A stretch of DNA of 64,000 bases from Microbacterium terregens (lineage in GTDB: Bacteria; Actinomycetota; Actinomycetes; Actinomycetales; Microbacteriaceae): assembly GCF_039534975.1 (NCBI RefSeq), contig NZ_BAAAWH010000001.1, positions 2,666,001 to 2,730,000 of the forward strand, given 5' to 3'. Positions 1-8,585 of this stretch are shown here, one piece after another; position 1 is the stretch's first letter; each line of letters opens with the position of its first letter. The notes beneath the pieces are model-generated. The model worked only from the letters and a program-made list of their open reading frames with translations. It was not told where the DNA came from and did not search any database. The translations under genes and the position numbers were made by a program.

Positions 1-317
1 ACCAGGTCGGCGCGGGTCAGAGGCTCGCCGCCCGTGAATCGCACTTCACGGATGCCGAGATCGCGGCCCGCGATGCCCACCAGGCGCGCGATCTCCTCGG
101 CAGTGAGCAGGTCGCTCTTCGGGATGCTGGGCAGCCCTTCGGCGGGCATGCAGTACGTGCAGCGCAGAGAGCACTTCTCGGTCACCGAGATGCGCAGGTC
201 GTGGGCGACGCGACCGAAGCGATCGACCAGGTCGGCCGTGTCCGGACGCCCGGCCGTATCGGGCGCGCTCGAGGGATCGCGGTGGATCCGCGGCATCCCG
301 AGCAGGAGGGTCGACAT
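1..317 (-). CDS. moaA: GTP 3',8-cyclase MoaA (N-terminal part, runs off window)
   Basis: Radical SAM enzyme for the first step of molybdenum cofactor synthesis (GTP to 3',8-cyclo-7,8-dihydro-GTP). The first 105 residues are visible. The radical SAM cluster motif CxxxCxxC is C49, C53, C56, and the glycine-rich SAM-binding stretch FTGGEPLTR lies near the window edge. The C-terminal part, including the second FeS cluster, is outside. The ATG at 317 is chosen because TAGGCT (324-329) lies 6 bases upstream, the spacing of a leaderless transcript. It is divergent from a molybdoprotein operon starting at 425, which fits a shared need for Moco. MoaA is a strong call; start position likely. Confidence 0.93.
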   Translation of the reverse strand, partial: MSTLLLGMPRIHRDPSSAPDTAGRPDTADLVDRFGRVAHDLRISVTEKCSLRCTYCMPAEGLPSIPKSDLLTAEEIARLVGIAGRDLGIREVRFTGGEPLTRADL

Positions 318-424
318 GACTTCAGCCTATGCGCACGCGCTCGGCCGCGGGCCGACTCAGATGGCCAGTGACAGGGACGCGGTCGCCTCACTAGTGTGAT
401 CCCCAACGGGAAGGGGCTCCCCCT

Positions 425-1015
425 ATGTCTTTCATCACTCGAGGCTTCTCCGGCCGCCGCGGCGAGCGCGATCCGCGGTTGCCTCCGGGCCAGACGCTCG
501 TCAGCGACTGGCCGGTGCTCTCGGCCGGTCCGACCCCCCACGTCGACACCGCCGACTGGGAGTTCTCCGTCCGCACCGAGAACGGCGCGCAACGATGGAG
601 CTGGGACGAGCTGCGCGCCCTGGGCATCGAGGACATCACCACCGATATCCACTGCGTCACGCACTGGACCAAACTCGAGATGCCGTGGCGCGGTGTCCCG
701 CTCGACAAGATCTGGGAGAGCGTCCAGACCGAGCACGAGTACGTCATGGCCCACTCCTACGGCGGCTATACGACGAACGTCCCCCTGGAGGATCTGCTCG
801 ACGGAAAGAGCTGGATCGCGTTCGAGGCCGACGGAGAGCCGCTGGATCCCGAGCACGGCGGACCGGCACGGCTGCTGGTGCCCCACCTGTACTTCTGGAA
901 GAGCGCGAAGTGGGTGCGGGGGCTGGTGACGATGCCCACCGACGATCCGGGATTCTGGGAGCAGAACGGCTACCACCTGCACGGCGACCCGTGGCTGGAG
1001 GAGCGGTACTGGTGA
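425..1015 (+). CDS. Sulfite oxidase-like molybdopterin oxidoreductase
   Basis: Single-domain protein of 196 residues with the oxidoreductase molybdopterin-binding fold (sulfite oxidase/YedY superfamily). The putative Mo-ligating cysteine is C77 in the stretch DIHCVTHW. The aromatic C-terminus (DPWLEERYW) is typical of this short actinobacterial subfamily. No Tat or Sec signal is seen, so it is probably cytoplasmic, unlike periplasmic MsrP/YedY. It heads an operon with a flavin reductase (overlap GTGA at 1012) and a DUF6510 protein, so the reductase is the likely electron partner. moaA is divergent. The substrate is unknown; sulfite oxidase activity should not be assumed. Confidence 0.88.
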   Translation: MSFITRGFSGRRGERDPRLPPGQTLVSDWPVLSAGPTPHVDTADWEFSVRTENGAQRWSWDELRALGIEDITTDIHCVTHWTKLEMPWRGVPLDKIWESVQTEHEYVMAHSYGGYTTNVPLEDLLDGKSWIAFEADGEPLDPEHGGPARLLVPHLYFWKSAKWVRGLVTMPTDDPGFWEQNGYHLHGDPWLEERYW

Positions 1016-1794
1016 GCGGGCCGGCGCCGGCGGACGCGCCGCCCGCGAAGGTGCACCGGCAGGCGGCCTGGCATGCGGCGACCGTGGTCACTTCGCTGCC
1101 CGAGACCCCGACGGCACGGCGCATCGAGTTGGACGTGCCGACGTGGCCGGGCAACGACGCCGGATCCCACCTGGACGTGCGCTTGACCGCACCCGACGGA
1201 TACCAGGCGACCCGGTCGTACTCGATCGCTTCCGCTGGCGAGGGCACCCGCGTCCTGCTCGCCGTCGACGAGCTGCCCGACGGCGAAGTCTCGCCGTTCC
1301 TGGTGCACGATCTGCGCGCGGGCGACCAGCTGGAGCTGCACGGGCCGCTCGGCGCGTATTTCGTGTGGGCACCGCCCCCGGCGGGCGAGATGTCCCGACC
1401 CGTGCAGCTCATCGCCGGCGGCTCGGGCGTGGTCCCACTCTTCTCGATGGCGACCGCGCACGCGGAGGCGCGCGATGCGACCGAGTTCCGCCTCCTGTAC
1501 TCGGTGCGCACGCCGCAGGACGTGTTCTTCCGCTCCGAGCTCGAGGCGCTCGCCGCCGCCGCGCCCGCGCTGTGGCTTGATTTCGTCTACACGCGCAAGG
1601 CTCCCGACGGATGGCCGACCCCGCCCGGCCGGATCACGCGCGAGATGCTCGATGCCGCGACGCTGCCCGCGGCATCCGACCCGCTGGTGTTCGTCTGCGG
1701 TCCCACGCCGTTCGTCGAGGCGGTGGCGGAGTGGCTGATCGAGGCCGGGCACCGGCCCGGCAATGTGCGCACGGAAAGATTCGGAGGTTCGTGA
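1012..1794 (+). CDS. FAD/NAD(P)H-dependent ferredoxin reductase-like oxidoreductase
   Basis: 260-residue protein of the ferredoxin-NADP reductase fold. The FAD-binding motif RSYS is at R68-S71, a NAD(P) glycine motif LIAGGSGVVP follows in the second half, and VFVCGPTPFVEAV near the C-terminus is the usual nicotinamide-side cysteine-glycine motif. There is no 2Fe-2S domain. The GTG start at 1012 overlaps the preceding stop by 4 bases and is preceded by GGAGGAG (997-1003), giving translational coupling. It probably passes electrons from NAD(P)H to the upstream molybdoprotein. Longer in-frame readings upstream are shadow sequence of the previous gene. Confidence 0.87.
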   Translation: MSGPAPADAPPAKVHRQAAWHAATVVTSLPETPTARRIELDVPTWPGNDAGSHLDVRLTAPDGYQATRSYSIASAGEGTRVLLAVDELPDGEVSPFLVHDLRAGDQLELHGPLGAYFVWAPPPAGEMSRPVQLIAGGSGVVPLFSMATAHAEARDATEFRLLYSVRTPQDVFFRSELEALAAAAPALWLDFVYTRKAPDGWPTPPGRITREMLDAATLPAASDPLVFVCGPTPFVEAVAEWLIEAGHRPGNVRTERFGGS

Positions 1795-2051
1795 TGACCA
1801 AGTTGGATGGAAACGTCCTGGCCGGGCGCCTTGTCGACATGCTCGGCTGGGATGCCACCGGCGCTGACGCGCGCTGCACGACGTGCGGCACGCACGGGAT
1901 GATCGCCGTCGCGGTCGTCTACGCGACCGCGATGGGCACGGTGGCACGCTGCAGCACCTGCGACGGCGTTCTGGCGACCTTCGTCGAAGGCGACGGTGGT
2001 CGCGCATGGTTCGGGATGCCGGGGATCAGCGCCCTGGAGGTGAGCCGCTGA
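1794..2051 (+). CDS. DUF6510 family zinc-ribbon-like protein
   Basis: Small 85-residue protein with two CxxC pairs (CTTC and CSTC) about 30 residues apart, the likely ligands of a zinc ribbon or rubredoxin-like metal site. The ATG overlaps the previous stop by one base (TGATG). Proteins of this family (DUF6510) are found next to sulfite-oxidase-like proteins and flavin reductases in actinobacteria, as here, so it may be an accessory or electron-transfer subunit of that pair. The function is unproven. Confidence 0.8.
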   Translation: MTKLDGNVLAGRLVDMLGWDATGADARCTTCGTHGMIAVAVVYATAMGTVARCSTCDGVLATFVEGDGGRAWFGMPGISALEVSR

Positions 2052-2052
2052 C

Positions 2053-2520
2053 ATGGCGGAGCTTCCGGTGTTCACCGTCGAGGATCTCGAGGTGGTCCCT
2101 CCGTTCGATCGTCCCGTGTTCGACAACGACGACGCCGTCACGCTCGGCCTCCTCGCCGTCGAGATGATCCGCAAGCAGGGCGCGAATCTCGCCGTGCGCA
2201 TCGTGCTGCGAGGAGACGAGGTGTTCCTCGCCAAGCTGGGCACCACCGGCCCGGCCAACGATGTCTGGCTGGCGGGAAAGGCAGCGGTGGCGGAGAGGTT
2301 CGGCGAGCCGTCGTTGCTGGTGCGGCGGCGGCATGAAGCGGCCGGCACGCCGTTCCAGGATCGGACGGACATCGACCACGCCGTCTTCCGCGCCCACGGC
2401 GGAGCGGTGCCGATCTTCGTCTCGGGAGAGGTCGTCGGCACGATCACGATGTCGGGTGAGCCGGACGTGATCGACCACGCGATCGCCGCGGAGACGCTGA
2501 GGCGCTTCCGCTCCCTCTGA
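2053..2520 (+). CDS. Heme-degrading domain-containing protein (HbpS-like/UPF0303)
   Basis: 155 residues matching the UPF0303/GlcG-HbpS superfamily: an N-terminal helix pair, a central LVRRRHEAAGTPF stretch, then a conserved C-terminal segment with the pattern GGAVPIFVSGEVVGTITMSG. Members bind heme or act as small-molecule-binding accessory proteins. The start follows the DUF6510 stop by one base and has GGAGGTGAG (2037-2045), so it is the fourth gene of the molybdoprotein operon. The physiological ligand is unknown. Confidence 0.8.
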   Translation: MAELPVFTVEDLEVVPPFDRPVFDNDDAVTLGLLAVEMIRKQGANLAVRIVLRGDEVFLAKLGTTGPANDVWLAGKAAVAERFGEPSLLVRRRHEAAGTPFQDRTDIDHAVFRAHGGAVPIFVSGEVVGTITMSGEPDVIDHAIAAETLRRFRSL

Positions 2521-2618
2521 ATCCGGAAGCGGACCGGATGTGTCCGGGGTGCTTCCTATCGTGGCATTGGGAAATCGTGGCGCGCCACGGACACGCGCCC
2601 CCGAGGAAGGGCAGGAAC

Positions 2619-2990
2619 ATGGACTGGAAGATCGAACTCATCTTCGTGCCGGTGACCGACGTGGACCGCGCGAAGGAGTTCTACAGCAGGGTCGGCTTCG
2701 TCGCCGATCACGACCAGGTGCCGTTCGACGGACTTCGGTTCGTGCAGATGACGCCTCGAGGATCGGCATGCTCGATCGCCTTCGGGGAGGGCCTCGGCAT
2801 CGAACTGGAACCGGGCCAGCAGAACACGATTCAGGTTGTCGTGCCGGACGCAGACGAGGCGCTGGCGCACCTTCGCTCCCTCGGCGTCGATGCGAGCGGC
2901 GTCGACGATCAGGCCTGGGGCCGCTTCGTGACCTTCGACGACCTTGACGGGAACACCTGGACCCTGCAGGAACTGCCGGCCCGCGACTGA
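2619..2990 (+). CDS. VOC family (glyoxalase-like) protein
   Basis: 123-residue protein with one complete vicinal-oxygen-chelate unit pair: FVPVTDVDRAKEFYSRVGF at the N-terminus and GRFVTFDDLDGNTWTLQE at the C-terminus, the latter with the glutamate used as a metal ligand in many VOC enzymes. It could be a lyase, dioxygenase or resistance protein; the sequence does not decide. The ATG at 2619 is supported by GGAAGG (2604-2609), and TATCGT near 2556 is a plausible -10. Longer readings upstream lack such support. Confidence 0.85.
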   Translation: MDWKIELIFVPVTDVDRAKEFYSRVGFVADHDQVPFDGLRFVQMTPRGSACSIAFGEGLGIELEPGQQNTIQVVVPDADEALAHLRSLGVDASGVDDQAWGRFVTFDDLDGNTWTLQELPARD

Positions 2991-3012
2991 CCGGGGCCGC
3001 CCGGCGCGGGTG

Positions 3013-3477
3013 CTACTCGCGTCCTCCCGGCGGGCCGAGAATCAGCAGCACCGCGAAGACCACGATCACGCCGGCCGCGAGCAGAAGCGCCAGGATCCAC
3101 GGACGGCGCAGCAGCACCCGCAGGAGTCGGTCGTGCCATGCGGCGTCGCGTGGGTCGTCGGATTCCGCGATTCTCCACGCTCCGGAGAGGCGTCCGCTGC
3201 GGGCGAGCCAGAGCTCGGTGGGGATGGTCGCGTAGGGGATGATCGCGCTGACGACCGCGATGGCGGTGGGCGCTGCGCCCCATCGCTGATTCTTGGCGAC
3301 CAGGATGGCGGTCGCGGCGTAGGACAGGAAGACGAATCCGTGGATGCCGCCGCCGATCGCGACGGCCACGGGGATGTCGAGGGTCGCCCGGAGGATCAGC
3401 CCGGTGATCAGCAGCGTCCACGAGACGGCCTCGGCGACCGCGAGTGTGCGAAACAGGTTGCGGGGTGCGTGGAACAC
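3013..3477 (-). CDS. DUF3817 family integral membrane protein
   Basis: 154 residues with a DUF3817 domain: about three transmembrane segments in residues 8-85 (including SWTLLITGLIL and GFVFLSYAATAILVA), then a charged loop and a C-terminal segment ending in a short polar tail. GTG start with GGGAGA just upstream. It is divergent from the EI24-family gene at 3569. No biochemical role is known for the family. Confidence 0.82.
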   Translation of the reverse strand: MFHAPRNLFRTLAVAEAVSWTLLITGLILRATLDIPVAVAIGGGIHGFVFLSYAATAILVAKNQRWGAAPTAIAVVSAIIPYATIPTELWLARSGRLSGAWRIAESDDPRDAAWHDRLLRVLLRRPWILALLLAAGVIVVFAVLLILGPPGGRE

Positions 3478-3568
3478 GTGTCTCCCAGACGGATGGCGGG
3501 ACGGAAGGCGGAACCTCCGAGCCTACGTGGGCGCGAGCGGGCACCCTCACGCCCGTAAGCTGTGGGCG

Positions 3569-4309
3569 ATGCGCGAGTTCATCCGAGGCATGGGTCTGCT
3601 GGGGCGCGGGTTCGCCTACTGGCGTCGCAAGCCCCGACTCATGGCACTGGGGTTGATCCCCGCCGCGATCGTCGGGTTTCTGCTGCTGGCAGGGCTCATC
3701 GCGCTGGGCGTCGCGCTGCCCACGGTCACGGTCGCGATCACGCCGTGGGCTGACGGATGGCCGGGTCTGTGGGCGACGGTGATGCGCATCACCGTCGGAA
3801 CGGCCATGGTCGGTGCCGCCCTCGTCCTGGTGGCCGTGTCGTTCACCGCGCTCACGCTCATCGTCGGCGAACCGTTCTACGAGCGGATCTGGCGATCGGT
3901 CGAACACGACCTGGGCGACTCCGAGATCGACGCCCGCTACGGATTCTGGCAGTCGGTGCGCGATGGTGCAGGACTGCTGGTGCGCGGGATCCTGGTCGCC
4001 ATCTGCGCGGCGCTGGCCGGGTTGATCCCCGTGGTGGGTGGTGTCCTCGGCACCGTCCTGGCCGTGCTGCTGACCGGCTGGCTGCTGGCCGACGAGCTCT
4101 CGTCGCGGGCGCTGTCCGCACGCGGCATGGACCGCCGCCAGCGGCGGCAGCTGCTGCGTGCGCACCGTGCACGCGTGCTGGGATTCGGCGTCGCCACGCA
4201 GCTGTGCTTCCTGGTGCCCCTCGGGGCGGTCGCCACGATGCCGGCCGCCGTCGCAGGCTCGACGGCTCTGGCCCGCTCGCTGCTGGAGCCGCGGTCCCTC
4301 GTGCGCTGA
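3569..4309 (+). CDS. EI24 domain-containing membrane protein
   Basis: 246-residue membrane protein of the EI24/CysZ-like superfamily. About four hydrophobic stretches are present (residues 25-50, 70-105, 140-180, 205-235), with the conserved SFTALTLIVGEPFYERI segment typical of bacterial EI24 proteins. The ATG at 3569 is chosen over upstream starts because TAAGCT (3556-3561) lies 7 bases before it, a leaderless arrangement. CysZ relatives import sulfate, but the actinobacterial proteins are uncharacterised. It converges on the clpC-like gene across a large palindrome. Confidence 0.82.
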   Translation: MREFIRGMGLLGRGFAYWRRKPRLMALGLIPAAIVGFLLLAGLIALGVALPTVTVAITPWADGWPGLWATVMRITVGTAMVGAALVLVAVSFTALTLIVGEPFYERIWRSVEHDLGDSEIDARYGFWQSVRDGAGLLVRGILVAICAALAGLIPVVGGVLGTVLAVLLTGWLLADELSSRALSARGMDRRQRRQLLRAHRARVLGFGVATQLCFLVPLGAVATMPAAVAGSTALARSLLEPRSLVR

Positions 4310-4350
4310 ACCGGTGCGGTGGGGTGCCGCGCGCACACGCCCGGCGGAAA

Positions 4351-4390
4351 CGACAGAGGGTGCGTCGCGATCGCGACGCACCCTCTGTCG
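4351..4390. terminator. 40-bp perfect palindrome, bidirectional terminator
   Basis: Two 20-base arms (4351-4370 and 4371-4390) are exact reverse complements with no spacer. The RNA would form a hairpin of about 18 bp with a tiny loop in either direction. It lies between the convergent EI24 gene (ends 4309) and the clpC-like gene (ends 4407), as expected of a shared terminator. T-runs after the stem are weak, as is common in high-GC actinobacteria. Confidence 0.8.
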
Positions 4391-4406
4391 TAGGGTTTGC
4401 GGATTC

Positions 4407-6983
4407 TCAGGCCGCAGCCGGGAGCACCTGCGCGCTCCAGACGGTGACCCCACCGTCGGCCGCATCGACCGTCACTGCTCCCCCGTCGGCGAGCTGGCCG
4501 CTGACGAAGAGTTCGGCGATCCGGTCGTCCACCTCGCGCTGGATCAGGCGGCGGAGCGGACGAGCCCCGTACTCGGGCTCGTACCCGTTCTCCACGAGCC
4601 AGTCGATCGCGGCATCCGTGATCTCGAGCGTGACCTCGCGTCCGGCGAGCCGCTGCTCGGTCGTCCCGAGCATGAGCCGCACGATCTCGCGCAGCTGCTC
4701 GCGCGCGAGCTTGCGGAAGAGCACGATCTCGTCGATGCGGTTGATGAACTCGGGGCGCATCGCCTCACGGAGCTTGCCCATGACGCGATCGCGCAGGTCC
4801 TTCTCGCTGCCGAAGCCGGTCTCACCGCCGCCGTCCGCGACGAACCCGATCGCACCCGAGCGGGATGCGAGGAACTCGCTTCCGATGTTCGAGGTCATCA
4901 CGATGACGGTGTTGCGGAAGTCGACGGTGCGACCCTGACCGTCGGTCAGCCGGCCGTCGTCGAGCACCTGCAGGAGCAGGTTGAACACGTCAGGGTGTGC
5001 CTTCTCGATCTCATCGAACAGCACGATCGAGTACGGGTTGCGCCGCACGCGTTCGGTGAGCTGGCCCGCCTCGTCGTAGCCGACATATCCCGGAGGGGCA
5101 CCGACGAGCCGCGAGACGGTGTGCCGCTCGCCGAACTCGCTCATGTCGAACCGGATCACGTTTCCGCCCGTACCCGTACCCGTCGAGGGGTCGTCGTACA
5201 GGCTCGCCGCGAGAGCCTTCGCGAGCTCCGTCTTGCCCACGCCGGTGGGTCCGAGGAACAGGAAGGATCCGACCGGCCGGCGCGAGTCGCCCATCCCGGT
5301 GCGGTTGCGACGCACGGCCTTGGCCACCGCGGTCACCGCATCGTCCTGGCCGATCACGCGCGCGTGCAGCTCGTCCTCAAGGGCGGCGAGGCGCTCGCGG
5401 TCGGTCTCGGTCAGCCGCTGCACCGGAATCCCGGTGGCGCGGCTGATCACGGCGGCGATCTCCGGCTCGTCCACGACCGCGGTCGGTGCGGGCTGTGAGG
5501 TGGCCGCGTCCAGGCGGCCCTGGACCTCCGCGATCTGGTCGCGGATGCGCGATGCCTCTTCGTACTTCTCCGCTCCCACGGCAGCGTTCTTGTCGGCCTC
5601 CAGCTCACCGAGCCGGGCCATCAGCGCCGAGACATCGACCTTGACACCGAGCCGGAGGCGCAGTCTCGCGCCGGCCTGGTCGATCAGATCGATGGCCTTG
5701 TCGGGCAGGACGCGGTCCGAGACGTAGCGGTCGCTCAGTTCGACGGCGGCGCGCAGGGCGTCGTCCGTGAACGTGACGGCGTGGTGCTCCTCGTAGGCGG
5801 GCCGGAGTCCGCGCAGGATCAGCACGGCATCCTCCAGGCTCGGCTCCGAGACACGAACCGGCTGGAACCGCCGCTCGAGTGCCGGGTCCTTCTCGATGAC
5901 GCGATACTCCTTGAGGGTGGTCGCACCGACCAGGTGAAGATCCCCGCGCGCCAAGCGCGGCTTCAGGATGTTTCCGGCATCCATTGAGCCATCACCGCCG
6001 CCACCGCCCGCACCGACGACGGTGTGCACCTCGTCGATGAACAGGATGAGCTCACCGGCCAGGCCGGAGACCTCGTCCATCAGGGCGGTGAGGCGCTCTT
6101 CGAAGTCGCCACGGTACCGGGTACCGGCGAGCATGGCGGGCAGGTCCAGCGACACGACACGCTTGTCGCGCAGCTGCTCGGGCACCGCATTCGCGATGAT
6201 CGCCTGCGCCAGACCCTCGACGATCGCCGTCTTGCCGACGCCGGCCTCGCCCACCAGCACCGGGTTGTTCTTGGTGCGGCGGCTCAGGATCTCGATGGTC
6301 TGCTCGATCTCGTCCTCGCGACCGATGACCGGGTCCAGCGAACCGGCGCGCGCGAGCGCGGTCAGGTCGGTGCCGAACTTGTCGAGCATGGGCGTTTCGG
6401 ATGCCGCGGCATCCTGACCCTGCTCTGCCACCGGCTCACCGGTGGGAGTCACGGTCTCGCGAGCGCCCTGCAGGAGTGCGTCGGCCGTGACGCCCGCCTG
6501 AGCGAGAATCTGTCCGGCCGGTGCATCCTGGCCGAGCACGAGCGCGAAGAAGAGGTGTTCGGGGTCCACGTAGGTCGAGCCCGACGAACGCGCCACCTGG
6601 AACGCGTGGAACAGCGCGCGCTGCACGGAGGGGGTGATCACGGCGCCTTCGACGTCGGCCGGGTCGGATGTCTGCGGCAGACGCTGCTCCGCGGCACGCG
6701 CGATCGCGGCCGGGTCGGCACCGATGCGCTCCACCGCGTCCTTGGCGGGGGCCTCGCTCACGAGGATGCGCAGGACGTGCAGGGCGTCCAGCTCACGCTG
6801 ACCGCGCTCGAGCGCGAACGCGCCGGCCTGCTGCAGGAACTGCTGCGTGCGCAGACTGAGGAACCGCGTCAGGTCGATGGACCGTGACGCGCGGGCGCGC
6901 TCGCCGTCGAGGTAGCGCGCGAGGAACTCGTCGAACGCACTCGAGCCGTTCTCGCCGTCCTGGGGTGTGAAGTCTTGGGGCAT
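4407..6983 (-). CDS. ClpC-like Hsp100 AAA+ unfoldase (Clp ATPase subunit)
   Basis: 858-residue class I Clp ATPase. Two N-terminal Clp_N repeats (about residues 20-150) precede AAA-1 with Walker A GEAGVGKT near residue 246 and Walker B LILFIDE. A short coiled middle segment with a UVR-like stretch ([13 protein letters not shown]) follows. AAA-2 has Walker A GPTGVGKT near 577, sensor TSNIGSEF and arginine motifs. The tripeptide IGF in the AAA-2 loop (SGAIGFVAD) sits where ClpC carries its ClpP-binding loop, which argues for ClpP partnership rather than a ClpB disaggregase. The middle domain is too short for ClpB. The start has an AGGAGAG site. Two HAIR-like boxes upstream suggest HspR control. 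Confidence 0.92.
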   Translation of the reverse strand: MPQDFTPQDGENGSSAFDEFLARYLDGERARASRSIDLTRFLSLRTQQFLQQAGAFALERGQRELDALHVLRILVSEAPAKDAVERIGADPAAIARAAEQRLPQTSDPADVEGAVITPSVQRALFHAFQVARSSGSTYVDPEHLFFALVLGQDAPAGQILAQAGVTADALLQGARETVTPTGEPVAEQGQDAAASETPMLDKFGTDLTALARAGSLDPVIGREDEIEQTIEILSRRTKNNPVLVGEAGVGKTAIVEGLAQAIIANAVPEQLRDKRVVSLDLPAMLAGTRYRGDFEERLTALMDEVSGLAGELILFIDEVHTVVGAGGGGGDGSMDAGNILKPRLARGDLHLVGATTLKEYRVIEKDPALERRFQPVRVSEPSLEDAVLILRGLRPAYEEHHAVTFTDDALRAAVELSDRYVSDRVLPDKAIDLIDQAGARLRLRLGVKVDVSALMARLGELEADKNAAVGAEKYEEASRIRDQIAEVQGRLDAATSQPAPTAVVDEPEIAAVISRATGIPVQRLTETDRERLAALEDELHARVIGQDDAVTAVAKAVRRNRTGMGDSRRPVGSFLFLGPTGVGKTELAKALAASLYDDPSTGTGTGGNVIRFDMSEFGERHTVSRLVGAPPGYVGYDEAGQLTERVRRNPYSIVLFDEIEKAHPDVFNLLLQVLDDGRLTDGQGRTVDFRNTVIVMTSNIGSEFLASRSGAIGFVADGGGETGFGSEKDLRDRVMGKLREAMRPEFINRIDEIVLFRKLAREQLREIVRLMLGTTEQRLAGREVTLEITDAAIDWLVENGYEPEYGARPLRRLIQREVDDRIAELFVSGQLADGGAVTVDAADGGVTVWSAQVLPAAA

Positions 6984-7010
6984 TTTCTCTCGGAATCTCT
7001 CCTGATGAAA

Positions 7011-7060
7011 GTTGAGTCTTGCTATGTCAAGTTTAGGTACTTGAGCGGACTCGTATCAAG
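7011..7060 (-). promoter_or_regulatory. Two HAIR-like HspR operator sites upstream of the Clp ATPase
   Basis: HspR binds the HAIR element CTTGAGT-N7-ACTCAAG. Site 1 (7011-7031) reads GTTGAGT-N7-TGTCAAG. Site 2 (7040-7060) reads CTTGAGC-N7-TATCAAG. Each has the exact 7-base spacer and 11 of 14 consensus bases. They lie 28-77 bases upstream of the clpC-like start, with centres about 29 bp apart, suggesting cooperative repression relieved by heat. This is a pattern match; no HspR gene is in the window. Confidence 0.68.
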
Positions 7061-7181
7061 TTAAACGACCTACCGCCGAGGGTATTCCCAGCATCCGCAG
7101 ACCGGCACGCGGCCGGGCGGGCGCCGCGGTTCTCCGCTACCATCGCGGGCAGGCACTCCACTCACCCGATGAGGAGCACGC

Positions 7182-7550
7182 ATGACCGAGCTCTCCGAGT
7201 TCATCGATCCGCGCGTTCCGCCGAGCGGCGACGGCTGCGTGGAATGCGACGAGACCGGCTCGTGGTGGGTTCATCTGCGGCGCTGCGCGCTGTGCGGACA
7301 CATCGGCTGCTGTGACGACTCCCTGAACAAGCACGCATCGGCGCACTTCCGCGCCACGGGACACCGCATCATGCGCAGTTACGAACCGGGCGAGGACTGG
7401 TTCTGGGACTACGTCACGAACGACTACGCGCGCGGTCCGCGGCTCGCACCACCCGAGAGCCACCCCGCGAACCAGACCGTTCCAGGCCCGGCGGAGCGGG
7501 TACCGGCCGACTGGCGCGACCTTCTCGCTGCCGCAGACCGGGCGAGCTGA
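7182..7550 (+). CDS. UBP-type zinc finger protein
   Basis: 122-residue protein built around a ZnF-UBP domain: CVECDETG, then RRCALCGHIGCCDDS and KHASAHFRATGHRIMRSY supply the Cys/His metal ligands, followed by W-rich residues. In eukaryotes this fold binds ubiquitin C-termini. Actinobacterial stand-alone versions have no assigned role. The gene has GAGGAG (7170-7175) before the ATG and a likely -10 TACCAT at 7138-7143. Confidence 0.88.
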   Translation: MTELSEFIDPRVPPSGDGCVECDETGSWWVHLRRCALCGHIGCCDDSLNKHASAHFRATGHRIMRSYEPGEDWFWDYVTNDYARGPRLAPPESHPANQTVPGPAERVPADWRDLLAAADRAS

Positions 7551-7555
7551 TTCCG

Positions 7556-8515
7556 TTAATCGCCGAACGAGTCGAGCACGTCGTTCGCGGGAGCGAAGAA
7601 GGTGCCTCCCGTCACGGCTGTCGACACGTCGAGGATCCGATCGTAGGAGCCGACCGGGTCGCCGAGGAACATGTTGCTGAGCATCTGCTCGATCACCCAC
7701 AGATCCTTTGAGTACCCGATGAAGTACGTGCCGAATTCGCCCTGACCGGGACGGCCGAACGGCATGTTGTCGCGCAGGATGTCGTGCTCCTCACCATTGG
7801 CGTCGACGATCGTGGTGAGCCCCTTGTGCGACGGGCGAGGCAGCGTGGCGTCATCGAGCTCGACGTTGTCCGCCTTGGTGCGACCGATGATCTGCTCCTG
7901 GACCTCGGTGGACAGTGCCTGCCACGCGTCGAGGGCGTGCAGGTACTTCTGGACCACGAGATAGCTGCCTCCGGCGTGGGGAGGATCATCGTCGCCCACG
8001 AGCGTCCAGTGAGCCATCTTCGAGCCGGTGGGATTCTCAGTGCCGTCGACGAAACCGAGCAGGTCGCGCGAGTCGAAGTAGCGGAATCCGATGGTTTCGT
8101 CCGCGACCGTCACCGCACCGCCGAGCGCGTGCAGCAGCAGCCTCTCGAACTCGAAGCACATGTCGGCGCGGTCGGCACGGATGTGGAAGAAGAGGTCGCC
8201 GGGCGTCGCCGGCGCCGTGTACGTGCCGCCCGTTACGGACACGAAGGCATGCAGCTGCGCGGGCATCGGCATACCCGTCACGGCCGACCAGACGTCGTGG
8301 CCGATGCCGACGTTGCACGAGAGGCGGCCGCCGAGGTCGCGGAACCCCACCGCGCGTACGAGACCGCCGACGTCCCCCAGCGCCGATCGGACCTGGTCGG
8401 CCGCGCCGGCCGCATCCGAGAGCACCACGGTCAGGAACACGGCGGCGCGTGAGAGCGGTGCGTCGATGCTCTGCGGTTCGATCGGCACTCGATCGCGTGT
8501 GTCCCCCGTGCTCAT
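7556..8515 (-). CDS. DyP-type heme peroxidase
   Basis: 319-residue dye-decolorising peroxidase, B-type in length. The DyP signature GFVDGTENP is near residue 153 and contains the catalytic aspartate. H230 in RPSHKG matches the proximal heme ligand of YfeX-like enzymes. LRDNMPFG carries the distal arginine. No Tat signal or encapsulin targeting tail is evident and no encapsulin gene is adjacent, so it is probably cytosolic. ATG 8515 is preferred over 8542 because TATACT (8522-8527) is exactly 6 bases upstream, a leaderless promoter. Confidence 0.93.
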   Translation of the reverse strand: MSTGDTRDRVPIEPQSIDAPLSRAAVFLTVVLSDAAGAADQVRSALGDVGGLVRAVGFRDLGGRLSCNVGIGHDVWSAVTGMPMPAQLHAFVSVTGGTYTAPATPGDLFFHIRADRADMCFEFERLLLHALGGAVTVADETIGFRYFDSRDLLGFVDGTENPTGSKMAHWTLVGDDDPPHAGGSYLVVQKYLHALDAWQALSTEVQEQIIGRTKADNVELDDATLPRPSHKGLTTIVDANGEEHDILRDNMPFGRPGQGEFGTYFIGYSKDLWVIEQMLSNMFLGDPVGSYDRILDVSTAVTGGTFFAPANDVLDSFGD

Positions 8516-8585
8516 GGACGCAGTATAGGAGTGCCGGTTCATGGCCTCGGGAAGTGCCATCGGATGCCGCGTCGGCCGCTTGGGA

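Noticed and set aside
2909..4465. A 518-codon minus-strand frame across the DUF3817 and EI24 genes
   Set aside because: It is antisense to the EI24 coding region and out of frame with DUF3817, with a terminator palindrome inside it.
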